Shown here one piece after another: positions 52,623 through 59,900 of a stretch of DNA of 64,000 bases (position 1 is its first letter; every line of letters begins with the position of its first letter). The stretch comes from Cecembia rubra (lineage in GTDB: Bacteria > Bacteroidota > Bacteroidia > Cytophagales > Cyclobacteriaceae), in the NCBI RefSeq assembly GCF_003014575.1, contig NZ_PYGF01000005.1:62001-126000 (forward strand), given 5' to 3'. The position numbers and the translations under genes were made by a program. Below the pieces are notes generated by a model. The model saw only the letters and a program-made list of their open reading frames with translations. It had not been told where the DNA came from and ran no database searches.

Positions 52623-53649
52623 ACATCCCAAATTACCAAAAAATAAATTAGGTTATACCCTTAAGGAATATGAGGGTTCATTGTCCACCTTATGCGCCGG
52701 ATGCGGTCATGACAGTATCAGTGCAGCTATTGTACAGGCTTGCTTTGAAATGTCAGTTGAGCCTCATAATGTAGCTAAGATTTCAGGGATTGGTTGCTCT
52801 TCCAAAACGCCCACCTACTTTCTGGGCAATTCCCATGGATTCAATTCCGTTCATGGCAGGATGCCTTCGGTGGCAACTGGAGCCAGTATGGCCAATAAAG
52901 ATCTGGTTTATTTTGGGGTTTCGGGAGATGGTGACTCTGCTTCTATTGGTATGGGCCAGTTGGTGCATGTGATCAGAAGAAACTTGAACATGGTGTACAT
53001 TGTAATGAACAATGGCTGCTATGGTCTAACTAAAGGGCAGGATTCGGCTACAGCAGATCAAGGATCCAAGAGCAAAGCAGGATCCATCAATCCCTTTCAG
53101 GCCATAGACCTAGCCAGCTTGGCCATTGAATTAGGGGCTTCTTTTGTGGCCCAGAGTTTCAGTGGTGACAAGCAGCAACTGGTACCTTTGATCAAGGCAG
53201 CCATGCACCATAAGGGCTTTGCTTTTCTGAATGTGATTTCGCCCTGTGTCACTTTCAATAATAATCCGGGATCGACAAAGTCTTATGATTATGTAAGAGA
53301 GCATATTGAGGCTACATCTACTTTGGATTTTATTCCGGAAATGCCTGAAATCAAAGCTTCCTATGAAAAAGGTAAGTCCACCAAAATAGCGATGCATGAT
53401 GGTTCATTGATCCAGCTGAATAAATTGGAAACCGACTGGGATCCGGAAGACCGGATTTCAGCTGTCAATGCATTGCAAATGGCCAGAGCCAAAAATGAAA
53501 TCCTTACGGGGCTTCTTTATGTAAATTCGGAATGGAAAGATCTTCATGGGGTTTTGAATACTTATCATAAACCCTTGAACCGATTGAAGGAGTCAGAACT
53601 TTGTCCCGGGGTGGAAAACCTCAATGCAATCAATGCCGGGTTTAGGTAA
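52597..53649 (+). CDS. 2-oxoacid:ferredoxin oxidoreductase, beta subunit
   Basis: A 350-residue thiamine diphosphate-binding subunit. The Cys ligands for one [4Fe-4S] cluster are intact (LCAGCGHD, GIGCSS and ISPCVTF). The TPP/Mg motif is GVSGDGDSASIGMGQL followed by MNNGCYGLTKGQDS. It should be active with the alpha subunit it overlaps. The length is normal for KorB. The gene ends in a terminator hairpin that spans its stop codon, which closes the three-gene operon. Confidence 0.93.
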   Translation: MSYLKPLFRHPKLPKNKLGYTLKEYEGSLSTLCAGCGHDSISAAIVQACFEMSVEPHNVAKISGIGCSSKTPTYFLGNSHGFNSVHGRMPSVATGASMANKDLVYFGVSGDGDSASIGMGQLVHVIRRNLNMVYIVMNNGCYGLTKGQDSATADQGSKSKAGSINPFQAIDLASLAIELGASFVAQSFSGDKQQLVPLIKAAMHHKGFAFLNVISPCVTFNNNPGSTKSYDYVREHIEATSTLDFIPEMPEIKASYEKGKSTKIAMHDGSLIQLNKLETDWDPEDRISAVNALQMARAKNEILTGLLYVNSEWKDLHGVLNTYHKPLNRLKESELCPGVENLNAINAGFR

Positions 53650-53675
53650 GAACCTAAGCCCCGGCCATATTTTTT
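53635..53675 (+). terminator. Terminator overlapping the end of the beta subunit gene
   Basis: GCCGGG-TTTAGGT (53635-53647) pairs with ACCTAAG-CCCCGGC (53652-53665) around an AAGA loop, with one bulged base, and is followed by ATTTTTT (to 53675). The upstream arm contains the last codons. Confidence 0.8.
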
Positions 53676-54000
53676 CATCTGGTTTTTAGAAATGGGAATA
53701 GTTTATTTCTTCCAAATACATTGGTTTTTGTCCATTTCCCAATGGTATTACAAATCATAGGTAATTTGGTGTTTTTAGAAAAAACCAAAATTGAGTTAGT
53801 TATCAATTCACAGATCCTATAAAGTAACCAAGGAGAATCTTCGAATTAAAATTAATATCACTTTTTCATCAGGATAGGCTATAATGGCATTTAATCGCCA
53901 CTTTTTACCGTTAAAAACAAATGTGTAACAGGAAATGGAATTTCGAGATGTTTTTAGCAAATTAATTGACTGATACAGAGCAAATTTACCCAGCTTATCC
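53676..54000. other. Intergenic region with a possible toxin remnant
   Basis: A 325-nt A+T-rich gap. A minus-strand frame at 53817-54002 (61 codons) includes FVFNGKKWRLNAIIAY and KVILILIRR, faintly like the C-terminal core of HigB-type toxins, but it lacks the N-terminal half and the final His/Tyr motif and overlaps the start of the next gene. No other structure is seen. Confidence 0.35.
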
Positions 54001-55311
54001 ATGAATTATTATAATAACCGCAGGTCTTTTATCAAAAAAGCCAGCGCATTGGTAGGAGCCTTTTCCATCAATAGCCTTTTCCATCAATTGCATGCTGAGT
54101 CCTGGAAGGAGGCTACAAAATCCTTTGAAGGTTTGTCTGCTCAGGATTTGGCAGCCAATGAGGATTATTGGTCTGTTATCCAACAAGGATATTCTGCTAG
54201 TTCTTCACCCATCATCATCCTCAATAATGGGGGTGTTTCACCAAGTCCTGTGGTGGTACAGCAAGCGGTAGAGCGTTTCAATCAAATGACCAACCAAGGG
54301 CCTTCTTATTTTATGTGGCAGATTTTGGACCAGGGGAGAGAAAGTCTAAGGGAAGGGTTGGCCAAATTGGGAGGCTGTTCGGCGGAAGAAATTGCAATAA
54401 ACAGAAACGCCACAGAAGCATTGGTGACTGTTATATATGGTTTGGATCTGAAAAAAGGAGATGAGGTGATTGGCAGCACCCAGGATTACCCCAATATGAT
54501 GCAGGCATGGAGGCAGCGGGCTATTAGGGAAGGGATTGTTTACAAGCAGTTGACCTTTGATTTTCCTATAGAAAACGATGAGGAGATTGTTGAAAAATAC
54601 AGGAAGGCCATTACACCAAAATCCAAGATCATCCATCTTACCCATGTGATCAATTGGAATGGGCAGATTATGCCGGTCAAAAAGATTGCCCGGATGGCCC
54701 ATGAACATGGCTTGGAAGTGATCATTGATGGTGCCCATTCTTTTGGTTTATTGGATTTTACTATCCCTGAACTTGAGGGGGATTATTTTGGGACTAGCCT
54801 GCATAAGTACCTTTCGGCACCGATTGGAAGTGGGATGTTGTGGATCAGAAAGGAAAAAATCAGCAAGGTTTGGCCTTTGGTATGTGCAGGTGATCCTCGA
54901 AGTGACAATATCCGTAAATTTGAAAACCTGGGGACGAGGAGTTTTCCGATTGAACAGGGGATAGGAGAAGCCTTGAATTTTCACAATGCCATTGGGACCA
55001 AAAGGAAAGAGGAAAGAATCAGGTATTTAAAAGATTATTGGGCAAAAAAAGCAAAGGAAATTCCAGGAGTTCAAATCCAAACTTCCCTGAAAGCCGAATA
55101 TAGCTGTGCACTGGCAGGAGTATCAGTTGCTGGGCTTAATCCCTCCGATTTGAGTAGCATTTTGTTTAATACATATAAAATCCACACTACTTCAATTTCA
55201 CTGGAAAATATTCATTGTGTAAGGATTTCACCCCATGTGTATACCAAATTATCTGACTTGGACAGGTTGGTAGAGGCTTTGGGAAAAATAGCCACGAAGT
55301 CCAAAGGATAA
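54001..55311 (+). CDS. Class V aminotransferase-like PLP enzyme with Tat signal
   Basis: A 436-residue fold-type I PLP enzyme related to isopenicillin N epimerase and cysteine desulfurases. PLP Lys lies in TSLHKYLSAPIG; IIDGAHSFGLLDF provides the cofactor Asp. The core begins at IIILNNGGVSPSPVVVQQAV. The N-terminus carries a twin-arginine signal: NNRRSFIKKASALVGAFSIN (Tat motif RRSFIKK) with an acidic-polar segment after it, so the enzyme is likely exported folded with cofactor bound. The substrate is unknown. It stands alone, between terminators. Confidence 0.9.
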   Translation: MNYYNNRRSFIKKASALVGAFSINSLFHQLHAESWKEATKSFEGLSAQDLAANEDYWSVIQQGYSASSSPIIILNNGGVSPSPVVVQQAVERFNQMTNQGPSYFMWQILDQGRESLREGLAKLGGCSAEEIAINRNATEALVTVIYGLDLKKGDEVIGSTQDYPNMMQAWRQRAIREGIVYKQLTFDFPIENDEEIVEKYRKAITPKSKIIHLTHVINWNGQIMPVKKIARMAHEHGLEVIIDGAHSFGLLDFTIPELEGDYFGTSLHKYLSAPIGSGMLWIRKEKISKVWPLVCAGDPRSDNIRKFENLGTRSFPIEQGIGEALNFHNAIGTKRKEERIRYLKDYWAKKAKEIPGVQIQTSLKAEYSCALAGVSVAGLNPSDLSSILFNTYKIHTTSISLENIHCVRISPHVYTKLSDLDRLVEALGKIATKSKG

Positions 55312-55316
55312 AAAAA

Positions 55317-55345
55317 AGCCAAGGTCCACCTGGCCTTGGCTTTTT
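55317..55345. terminator. Bidirectional intrinsic terminator
   Basis: AGCCAAGG (55317-55324) and CCTTGGCT (55334-55341) form an 8-bp stem with a 9-nt loop, flanked by A7 on the left and T5 on the right, so it can stop transcription from either side. Confidence 0.85.
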
Positions 55346-55635
55346 GGTAATTATTACCCAATCAATTTTATGGAAAAATTGATGCCTTAAATATCTATTT
55401 CTATATAGCTAGAATCTAGTCTTCAATGAGTTCCAGTAAAATGAAAACCGGAAAACTTCAATGAAAACGGAAAGATCTTTGATTGTGTTTAATTTTGGGC
55501 TTCATTTTTTCCCCAGAAAAATCAAGTAAACTTCATAAAAGGATTCATCTCGATGAAAAAATTTAATCCAATGAAAAATTCCAAAGGGTTATTTCCGGGT
55601 AAATGAGACCAGGACAATAGTTAGAAAATTGAGGA

Positions 55636-55670
55636 ATGAAAAGAGGCTGTCCCTTTCATGAAACAGCCTC
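55636..55670 (-). terminator. Terminator of the small exported protein gene
   Basis: GAGGCTGT (55643-55650) and ACAGCCTC (55663-55670) form an 8-bp stem with a 12-nt loop; on the minus strand it is followed by TTTTCATTC. Confidence 0.7.
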
Positions 55671-55689
55671 TCCCAAGTTAAAATTTTAT

Positions 55690-56055
55690 TTAAGATTTAA
55701 TCCGTTTGCCTTTTACAGGAAACTGATCCACCAAGTATCCGGAAACAGTATCTTCTTCTGCCGGTCTGACAGTCATATATAGGTCATAACCTTCAGCAAA
55801 GAAATACATTGTAATGCCATTGTCCTGCTCACTGATATTGGAAATGGAAGTTTCCTGATTGGAACCTGCTTGCTTAAATTTTGCTTTCAGTTTTCCATCA
55901 ATTCTTTCAATAGTCAAATGTACATTAACATTGCCCTGAGGAGTGTCTTCCACTACAATATCCCAGGTTCCGATCAAAGAATCATTGCTTTGTGCCTGGG
56001 TATAAACGGTCATACCCAGCATAAGTCCAAAAAGGAGGAAAGCGATTTTTTTCAT
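55690..56055 (-). CDS. Small exported protein, function unknown
   Basis: A 121-residue protein with signal peptide KKIAFLLFGLMLGMTVYTQA and a compact all-beta domain (LIGTWDIVVED, VNVHLTIERIDGKLKAKFKQ, GITMYFFAEGYDLYMTV). This resembles lipocalin-like short periplasmic domains of Bacteroidota, but I cannot assign a ligand. It has its own terminator and is monocistronic. The lone signal peptide and secreted-domain pattern make it a genuine gene. Confidence 0.8.
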   Translation of the reverse strand: MKKIAFLLFGLMLGMTVYTQAQSNDSLIGTWDIVVEDTPQGNVNVHLTIERIDGKLKAKFKQAGSNQETSISNISEQDNGITMYFFAEGYDLYMTVRPAEEDTVSGYLVDQFPVKGKRIKS

Positions 56056-56164
56056 ATTAGTTGTCTTTAGTTAAAGCTTGAATTAGCATATCAATATAAA
56101 AATTTGTCAACGCCAATAAGAATAATTTTCAGAAAAAATTTCAGGATTATTTCATCCATCTATC

Positions 56165-56602
56165 TTATTGGCCGTATTTTAGTACTATCGCCAACTGCCC
56201 TGCATGGTAGGCAGTATGTGTAGTTATTCTTCCCAAAGCTTCGGCTTTTGTCTTTTTGCCAAACTCATTTGTTTCTATTACTGTATCCCAATCTTGCTGA
56301 TCTTCGATAGCTTTTTCTAATTGACTTCCTGCTTCCTCAACCAAAGCCAACAATGCATTCAGATCTGTCCATTCTCCTGTGTCCTTCCCTGCTTTTAAGG
56401 TTTGGGCATCTACTTTTACATCTTTTTTTCCAAATATATTTTTAGCAAAAAGCAATTCCACTTCAGCTATGTGACGTATTAGGAAGCCTGCAGAATTGGG
56501 GGAATTGCCCAATCTTTTGCTTAAGTCATTGGGCTTGATATTGCCCAATTGATTGCTTAATCTGGTTCTTCCTTCTTTCCAAAGTTTGATCATGTCGTTC
56601 AT
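56165..56602 (-). CDS. DinB-family protein
   Basis: A 145-residue four-helix DinB/YfiT-like protein. The metal-binding histidines are in FLIRHIAEVELLF and ITTHTAYHAGQLAIV (HxxxH). Members are often thiol-dependent transferases, but the substrate is not predictable. The frame begins at ATG 56602. It diverges from the arsenic operon and shares the intergenic region with the candidate ArsR operator. Confidence 0.85.
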   Translation of the reverse strand: MNDMIKLWKEGRTRLSNQLGNIKPNDLSKRLGNSPNSAGFLIRHIAEVELLFAKNIFGKKDVKVDAQTLKAGKDTGEWTDLNALLALVEEAGSQLEKAIEDQQDWDTVIETNEFGKKTKAEALGRITTHTAYHAGQLAIVLKYGQ

Positions 56603-56650
56603 GAATTCAATTTAAAAAAAAAAGTAATCAAATGGGAATATTGAAAATAT

Positions 56651-56666
56651 ATCGTAATATTGCGAT
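56651..56666 (+). promoter_or_regulatory. Candidate ArsR operator
   Basis: ATCGTAATATTGCGAT is a 16-bp imperfect palindrome (outer ATCG/CGAT, centre AATATT), with one mismatched pair. It lies 118 nt upstream of arsR, with TATATTTA (56686-56693) downstream as a possible -7 element, so bound repressor would cover the -33 region. The pattern fits ArsR/SmtB sites. Confidence 0.6.
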
Positions 56667-56700
56667 GTAATAATGTTACACAGCGTATATTTATAGTCAA

Positions 56701-56762
56701 GGTTCAAGTTTCTTGTATCTTGTTTCTAAAAAAATTAAGACTAAAATCTCGCTTCGAATCTC
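56701..56762. repeat. Low-complexity repeat upstream of arsR
   Basis: TTCTTGTATCTTGTTTCT and AATCTCGCTTCGAATCTCTC resemble the degenerate pyrimidine-rich repeat found inside kinase genes (43931-44020) and, in the opposite orientation, at 57832-57900. Confidence 0.5.
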
Positions 56763-56783
56763 TCAACTCATATTTTCTCAACC

Positions 56784-57113
56784 ATGGGTGTAACCAAAAC
56801 AGATCTCTTTACTGACAGGCAAAACGAACTGGCCAAAATTGCAAAGGTTTTTGCCCATCCGGCCCGGATAGCCATTCTTGAACATTTGATCCAATCCAAT
56901 ACCTGTATCAATGGTGATCTGGTGCAGGAATTAGGCCTTGCCCAAGCCACCATTTCCCAACATCTCCGTGAACTCAAAGAGATTGGTTTGATCAAAGGTA
57001 GTATAGAGGGAGTGTCTGTCAATTATTGTATTGATGCTATCCGTTGGGCTGAAGTACAGAATTTATTTCAAGACTTATTCAGTGGCTTTCCAAAGATATC
57101 GGGATGCTGCTGA
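56784..57113 (+). CDS. arsR: ArsR/SmtB-family transcriptional repressor
   Basis: A 109-residue winged-helix metalloregulator. The core ELAKIAKVFAHPARIAILEH leads to the recognition helix AQATISQHLRELKEIGLI and wing SIEGVSVNYCID. The classical ELCVCDL arsenic site is replaced by NTCINGDLV with a single Cys41. Cys82 and the terminal Cys108-Cys109 (ISGCC) provide further thiols, so the inducer site is likely formed differently. It heads the operon arsR-DUF6428-arsC-acr3 and should repress it from the operator at 56651-56666. Confidence 0.92.
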   Translation: MGVTKTDLFTDRQNELAKIAKVFAHPARIAILEHLIQSNTCINGDLVQELGLAQATISQHLRELKEIGLIKGSIEGVSVNYCIDAIRWAEVQNLFQDLFSGFPKISGCC

Positions 57114-57150
57114 TAGAGACAAAAGACATTAGACGCAAGACACAAGACAG
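57114..57150. repeat. Short degenerate AGACAAAAGA-type repeat
   Basis: The stretch AGACAAAAGACATTAGACGC followed by AAGACACAAGACAG is a run of imperfect 6-8-nt purine-rich units directly after arsR, of the same general type as the repeat at 57832-57900. Confidence 0.5.
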
Positions 57151-57283
57151 ATTCGTGTACAATGATCGTTTTAACCTCTTTATAAATAGGTCCATCTCAA
57201 AAATAACTAAATGTAATTGTCCTAATTATGAAGCCTGCAAAAGTCTAGTGTCTTATGTTTAGCATCTAAAATCTTTAAGAAAA

Positions 57284-57826
57284 ATGAAAACAAAAGAATT
57301 CACCAAAACCCTTCAAGAAAACCCTGGAAAGGCACTTTTCTTCGAATACCAGTCCGGGCAATATGTGCGGACTGACTACCATATTACGGAAGTCAAAAAT
57401 GTCAATTTTGACACAGTGGACTGCGGTGGCATCCGTAACCAATGGTCAGAAGTGCATGTACAATTGTGGGAAAATGAAACCCCCGAGCCGGATCATGTGG
57501 TGGATACCAGCAAAGCGATGAAGATCTTTGAAGTTATCAACCGGGTAAGAGAAACCTATCCAGAAGCCGAGATCAAATTTGAGTATGGAAATTCTGTTTT
57601 CCCAACAGCAGTACTCCCTGTTCATAACATAAAGGAAACAGGCAATTCCTTAATCGTGCAGCTCACTCCTGATCAGACTACTTGCAAAGCCAAGGACAGG
57701 GCTTCCACACCTGAGGAAAAAGCGGCTGCTTGTTGCGGAACTGTTAATGAAAAACCTAAAATCAGAGTTTCACTTGCTTCTCTTCAGGAGGCCAATAGTT
57801 GTGAACCTGGATCGGGCTGCTGTTAA
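57284..57826 (+). CDS. DUF6428-family protein of the arsenic operon
   Basis: A 180-residue soluble protein I assign to DUF6428 by its start (ALFFEYQSGQYVRTDYHITE, VDCGGIRNQWSEVHVQLWE). These proteins typically lie between arsR and arsC in Bacteroidota; the function is unknown. The C-terminal third is thiol-rich: TTCKAKDRAS, AAACCGTVNE and SCEPGSGCC, a metalloid-binding-like tail that parallels the CC end of ArsR. It may act as an arsenic chaperone or sensor partner; that is inference. Confidence 0.8.
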   Translation: MKTKEFTKTLQENPGKALFFEYQSGQYVRTDYHITEVKNVNFDTVDCGGIRNQWSEVHVQLWENETPEPDHVVDTSKAMKIFEVINRVRETYPEAEIKFEYGNSVFPTAVLPVHNIKETGNSLIVQLTPDQTTCKAKDRASTPEEKAAACCGTVNEKPKIRVSLASLQEANSCEPGSGCC

Positions 57827-57831
57827 AAAAG

Positions 57832-57938
57832 ATACAAGAATCAAGATATAAGATACAAGACAGAGAGACTAGAAGCGAGAAGCAAGAGACTAGACTATCT
57901 TGATTCTTTTAGATTGCTTCTTGACTCAAAGACAAGCT
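57832..57938. repeat. Degenerate purine-rich repeat between DUF6428 and arsC
   Basis: Units such as ATACAAGA, AAGATATAAGATACAAGA and ACTAGAAGCGAGAAGCAAGA run from 57832 to about 57895. AGAAGCAAGAGAC here is the reverse complement of GTCTCTTGCTTCT inside the kinase repeat at 43931-44020. A pyrimidine-rich mirror (57896-57925) follows and can pair with it. Confidence 0.6.
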
Positions 57939-58553
57939 ATGAAACTATACCCAACCCTCCAAACCTACATTGAGAAGGCCCAGGCACTTCCAATCCCCAA
58001 AGAACGCAGAGAAGTTCTTCAGGTCTTGATCAATTATATCCAACTGAAAGTGAATGAAGGACAGGAAATCAACCTGAATTTTATCTGTACCCATAATTCA
58101 CGTAGGAGTCAATTTTCTCAGATTTGGGGGAAAGTTGCAGCGGCTTACCATAACATAGAGATCCATTCTTTTTCCGGGGGTGTGGAGGTCACTGCTTTCA
58201 ATGAACGTGCGGTGAAATCTATCCAAAAATTTGGATTCAAGGTCATCAAAGAAGGAGAGGGTAACCCCAAATATTCCGTATCCTATACCGATTATGAAGC
58301 CCCCATAATTGCATTCAGCAAAGTATTTGACGATTCCAATAATGAGGCCAAAAATTTTGCGGCGGTGATGACATGTTCCCATGCGGATGAAAATTGCCCC
58401 TTTATCCCAGGTGCAGATGCAAGGATACCTGTAAGATATGAAGACCCCAAAACTTTTGATGATACCGAAAAGGAGGCTGAAAAATATGATGAAAGATCAC
58501 TTCAAATTGCTTCTGAGATGCTTTATGTGTTTTCGAAGATAAAAAAGTTATAA
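57939..58553 (+). CDS. arsC: Arsenate reductase-like low-molecular-weight phosphatase
   Basis: A 204-residue protein of the low-molecular-weight tyrosine phosphatase type. The active-site loop is FICTHNSRRSQ, with nucleophile Cys50 and Arg56 (Cx5R). The second half has AVMTCSHADENCPFIPGADA with further cysteines, which can act as resolving thiols for arsenate reduction, and a PVRYEDP segment. It is longer than classical 130-residue ArsC. The frame opens at a TTG at 57900, but ATG 57939 matches the family. Arsenate would be reduced to arsenite for export by the next gene. Confidence 0.9.
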   Translation: MKLYPTLQTYIEKAQALPIPKERREVLQVLINYIQLKVNEGQEINLNFICTHNSRRSQFSQIWGKVAAAYHNIEIHSFSGGVEVTAFNERAVKSIQKFGFKVIKEGEGNPKYSVSYTDYEAPIIAFSKVFDDSNNEAKNFAAVMTCSHADENCPFIPGADARIPVRYEDPKTFDDTEKEAEKYDERSLQIASEMLYVFSKIKKL

Positions 58554-58662
58554 AAATGGATACTTATGGATATTAGATCTTATGATTGTCCGCTTTCATG
58601 CCAGTAGAATAATCACAATAGAATAAACCTAAGATTTCAAACCAATATCAATGAATAACTTG

Positions 58663-58676
58663 TCCGCCGAGGCGGA
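58663..58676. repeat. Short palindromic element before acr3
   Basis: TCCGCCGAGGCGGA: 6-bp perfect arms around GA, far more G+C-rich than its surroundings. It stands 111 nt before the acr3 ATG, in the 233-nt gap after arsC, and resembles small dispersed palindromes of Bacteroidota. Confidence 0.5.
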
Positions 58677-58786
58677 TCCAATATCTATTAATATCAGGTT
58701 GATTTAAGACCCAATTTAAATTGGTTACTGGTCTATTTGCGGATATATATAAAATAATTTCAAATTTAAACAAACCACCATATAAA

Positions 58787-59815
58787 ATGTCCGGAGACAA
58801 AAAGATTGCCTTTTTCGAAAAGTACCTAACCCTCTGGGTAGCATTGTGCATAGCTGCTGGGGTTTTAATTGGAAATGTTGCCGGGGAAAGCATGTCATTC
58901 CTTTCAAATTTGGAGGTTTATAATGTTAATATCCCGATTGCGATTCTGATCTGGTTGATGATTTACCCTATGATGCTTCAGATTGACTTCAGTAGTGTGA
59001 GAAATGTCAGAAAAGCTCCAAAAGGATTGATATGGACCGTTATTATCAATTGGTTGATCAAGCCTTTTACTATGGCTTTTTTTGCCTGGGTGTTTTTTGA
59101 CAAACTATATGCTGCCTATATCCAACCCGAACTAGCGGGAGAGTATATAGCCGGGGCGATACTACTTGGGGTGGCACCTTGTACGGCAATGGTTTTTGTT
59201 TGGTCTTACCTGACCGATGGGGACCCAAATTATACCTTGGTGCAGGTCTCGGTCAATGACCTGATTATTCTGGTGGCATTTGTTCCTCTCGTAGGTTTTT
59301 TATTGGGAATCACCAATGTCACTGTTCCTTATGATACATTGGTAGCATCTGTGGTGATTTTTGTAGTGATACCATTGGTTGCAGGTGTGTTGACCAATAA
59401 AGGTCTTGTCTCAAAATATGGAGAGGAATGGTTCAAAAGCAGTTTTTTACCCCAATTCAAACCACTTAGCATTATTGCATTGCTGCTTACCCTGATCTTA
59501 CTGTTTGCCTTCCAGGGCTCAAATATTTTGAACAATCCATTGATCATAGTACTCATTGCCATTCCATTGATCATACAGACTTATTTTATCTTTTTTCTTG
59601 CTTGGTATGGAGGAAGGAAACTGAATATTAAATATGCTATCTGTGCTCCGTCTTCCATGATTGGGGCAAGTAATTTCTTTGAATTGGCGGTAGCAGTGGC
59701 AATTGCACTATTTGGATTGGAAAGTCCAGCTGCTTTGGTAACCGTGGTCGGAGTTTTAGTGGAAGTACCGGTGATGCTGAGTTTGGTGGCTTTAGCAAAT
59801 AAGTGGAAGTATTGA
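58787..59815 (+). CDS. acr3: Arsenite efflux transporter, ACR3 family
   Basis: A 342-residue inner-membrane protein with about ten helices. The ACR3 signature GVAPCTAMVFVWSYL contains the essential Cys132. Other family segments are WLMIYPMMLQIDFSS, APSSMIGASNFFELAVAVAI and the end PVMLSLVALANKWKY. The frame is open to 58721, but ATG 58787 (MSGDKKIAFFEKYL) matches ACR3 starts. It exports arsenite using the proton gradient and completes the resistance operon. Confidence 0.95.
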   Translation: MSGDKKIAFFEKYLTLWVALCIAAGVLIGNVAGESMSFLSNLEVYNVNIPIAILIWLMIYPMMLQIDFSSVRNVRKAPKGLIWTVIINWLIKPFTMAFFAWVFFDKLYAAYIQPELAGEYIAGAILLGVAPCTAMVFVWSYLTDGDPNYTLVQVSVNDLIILVAFVPLVGFLLGITNVTVPYDTLVASVVIFVVIPLVAGVLTNKGLVSKYGEEWFKSSFLPQFKPLSIIALLLTLILLFAFQGSNILNNPLIIVLIAIPLIIQTYFIFFLAWYGGRKLNIKYAICAPSSMIGASNFFELAVAVAIALFGLESPAALVTVVGVLVEVPVMLSLVALANKWKY

Positions 59816-59900
59816 TAGTTTTGGATTATTCATAAAATCGAACAAAGCTGGGGTACTTTCTAAGAGCTAATCCAAGAGTAATTACATCATTTAGAGCAGC

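Larger units (their letters stand above)
55312..55689. other. Intergenic region bounded by two terminators
   Basis: A 378-nt gap holding a terminator for each flanking gene and a short perfect palindrome, GGTAAT/ATTACC (55346-55358). A+T-rich with repeated AATGAAAA-type words (AATGAAAACC and AATGAAAACG near 55440-55465). No gene is seen. Confidence 0.5.

Noticed and set aside
56701-57938. tRNA or riboswitch in the arsenic operon gaps
   Set aside because: No cloverleaf, T-loop GTTCRA context or known aptamer core; the gaps contain degenerate purine/pyrimidine repeats.
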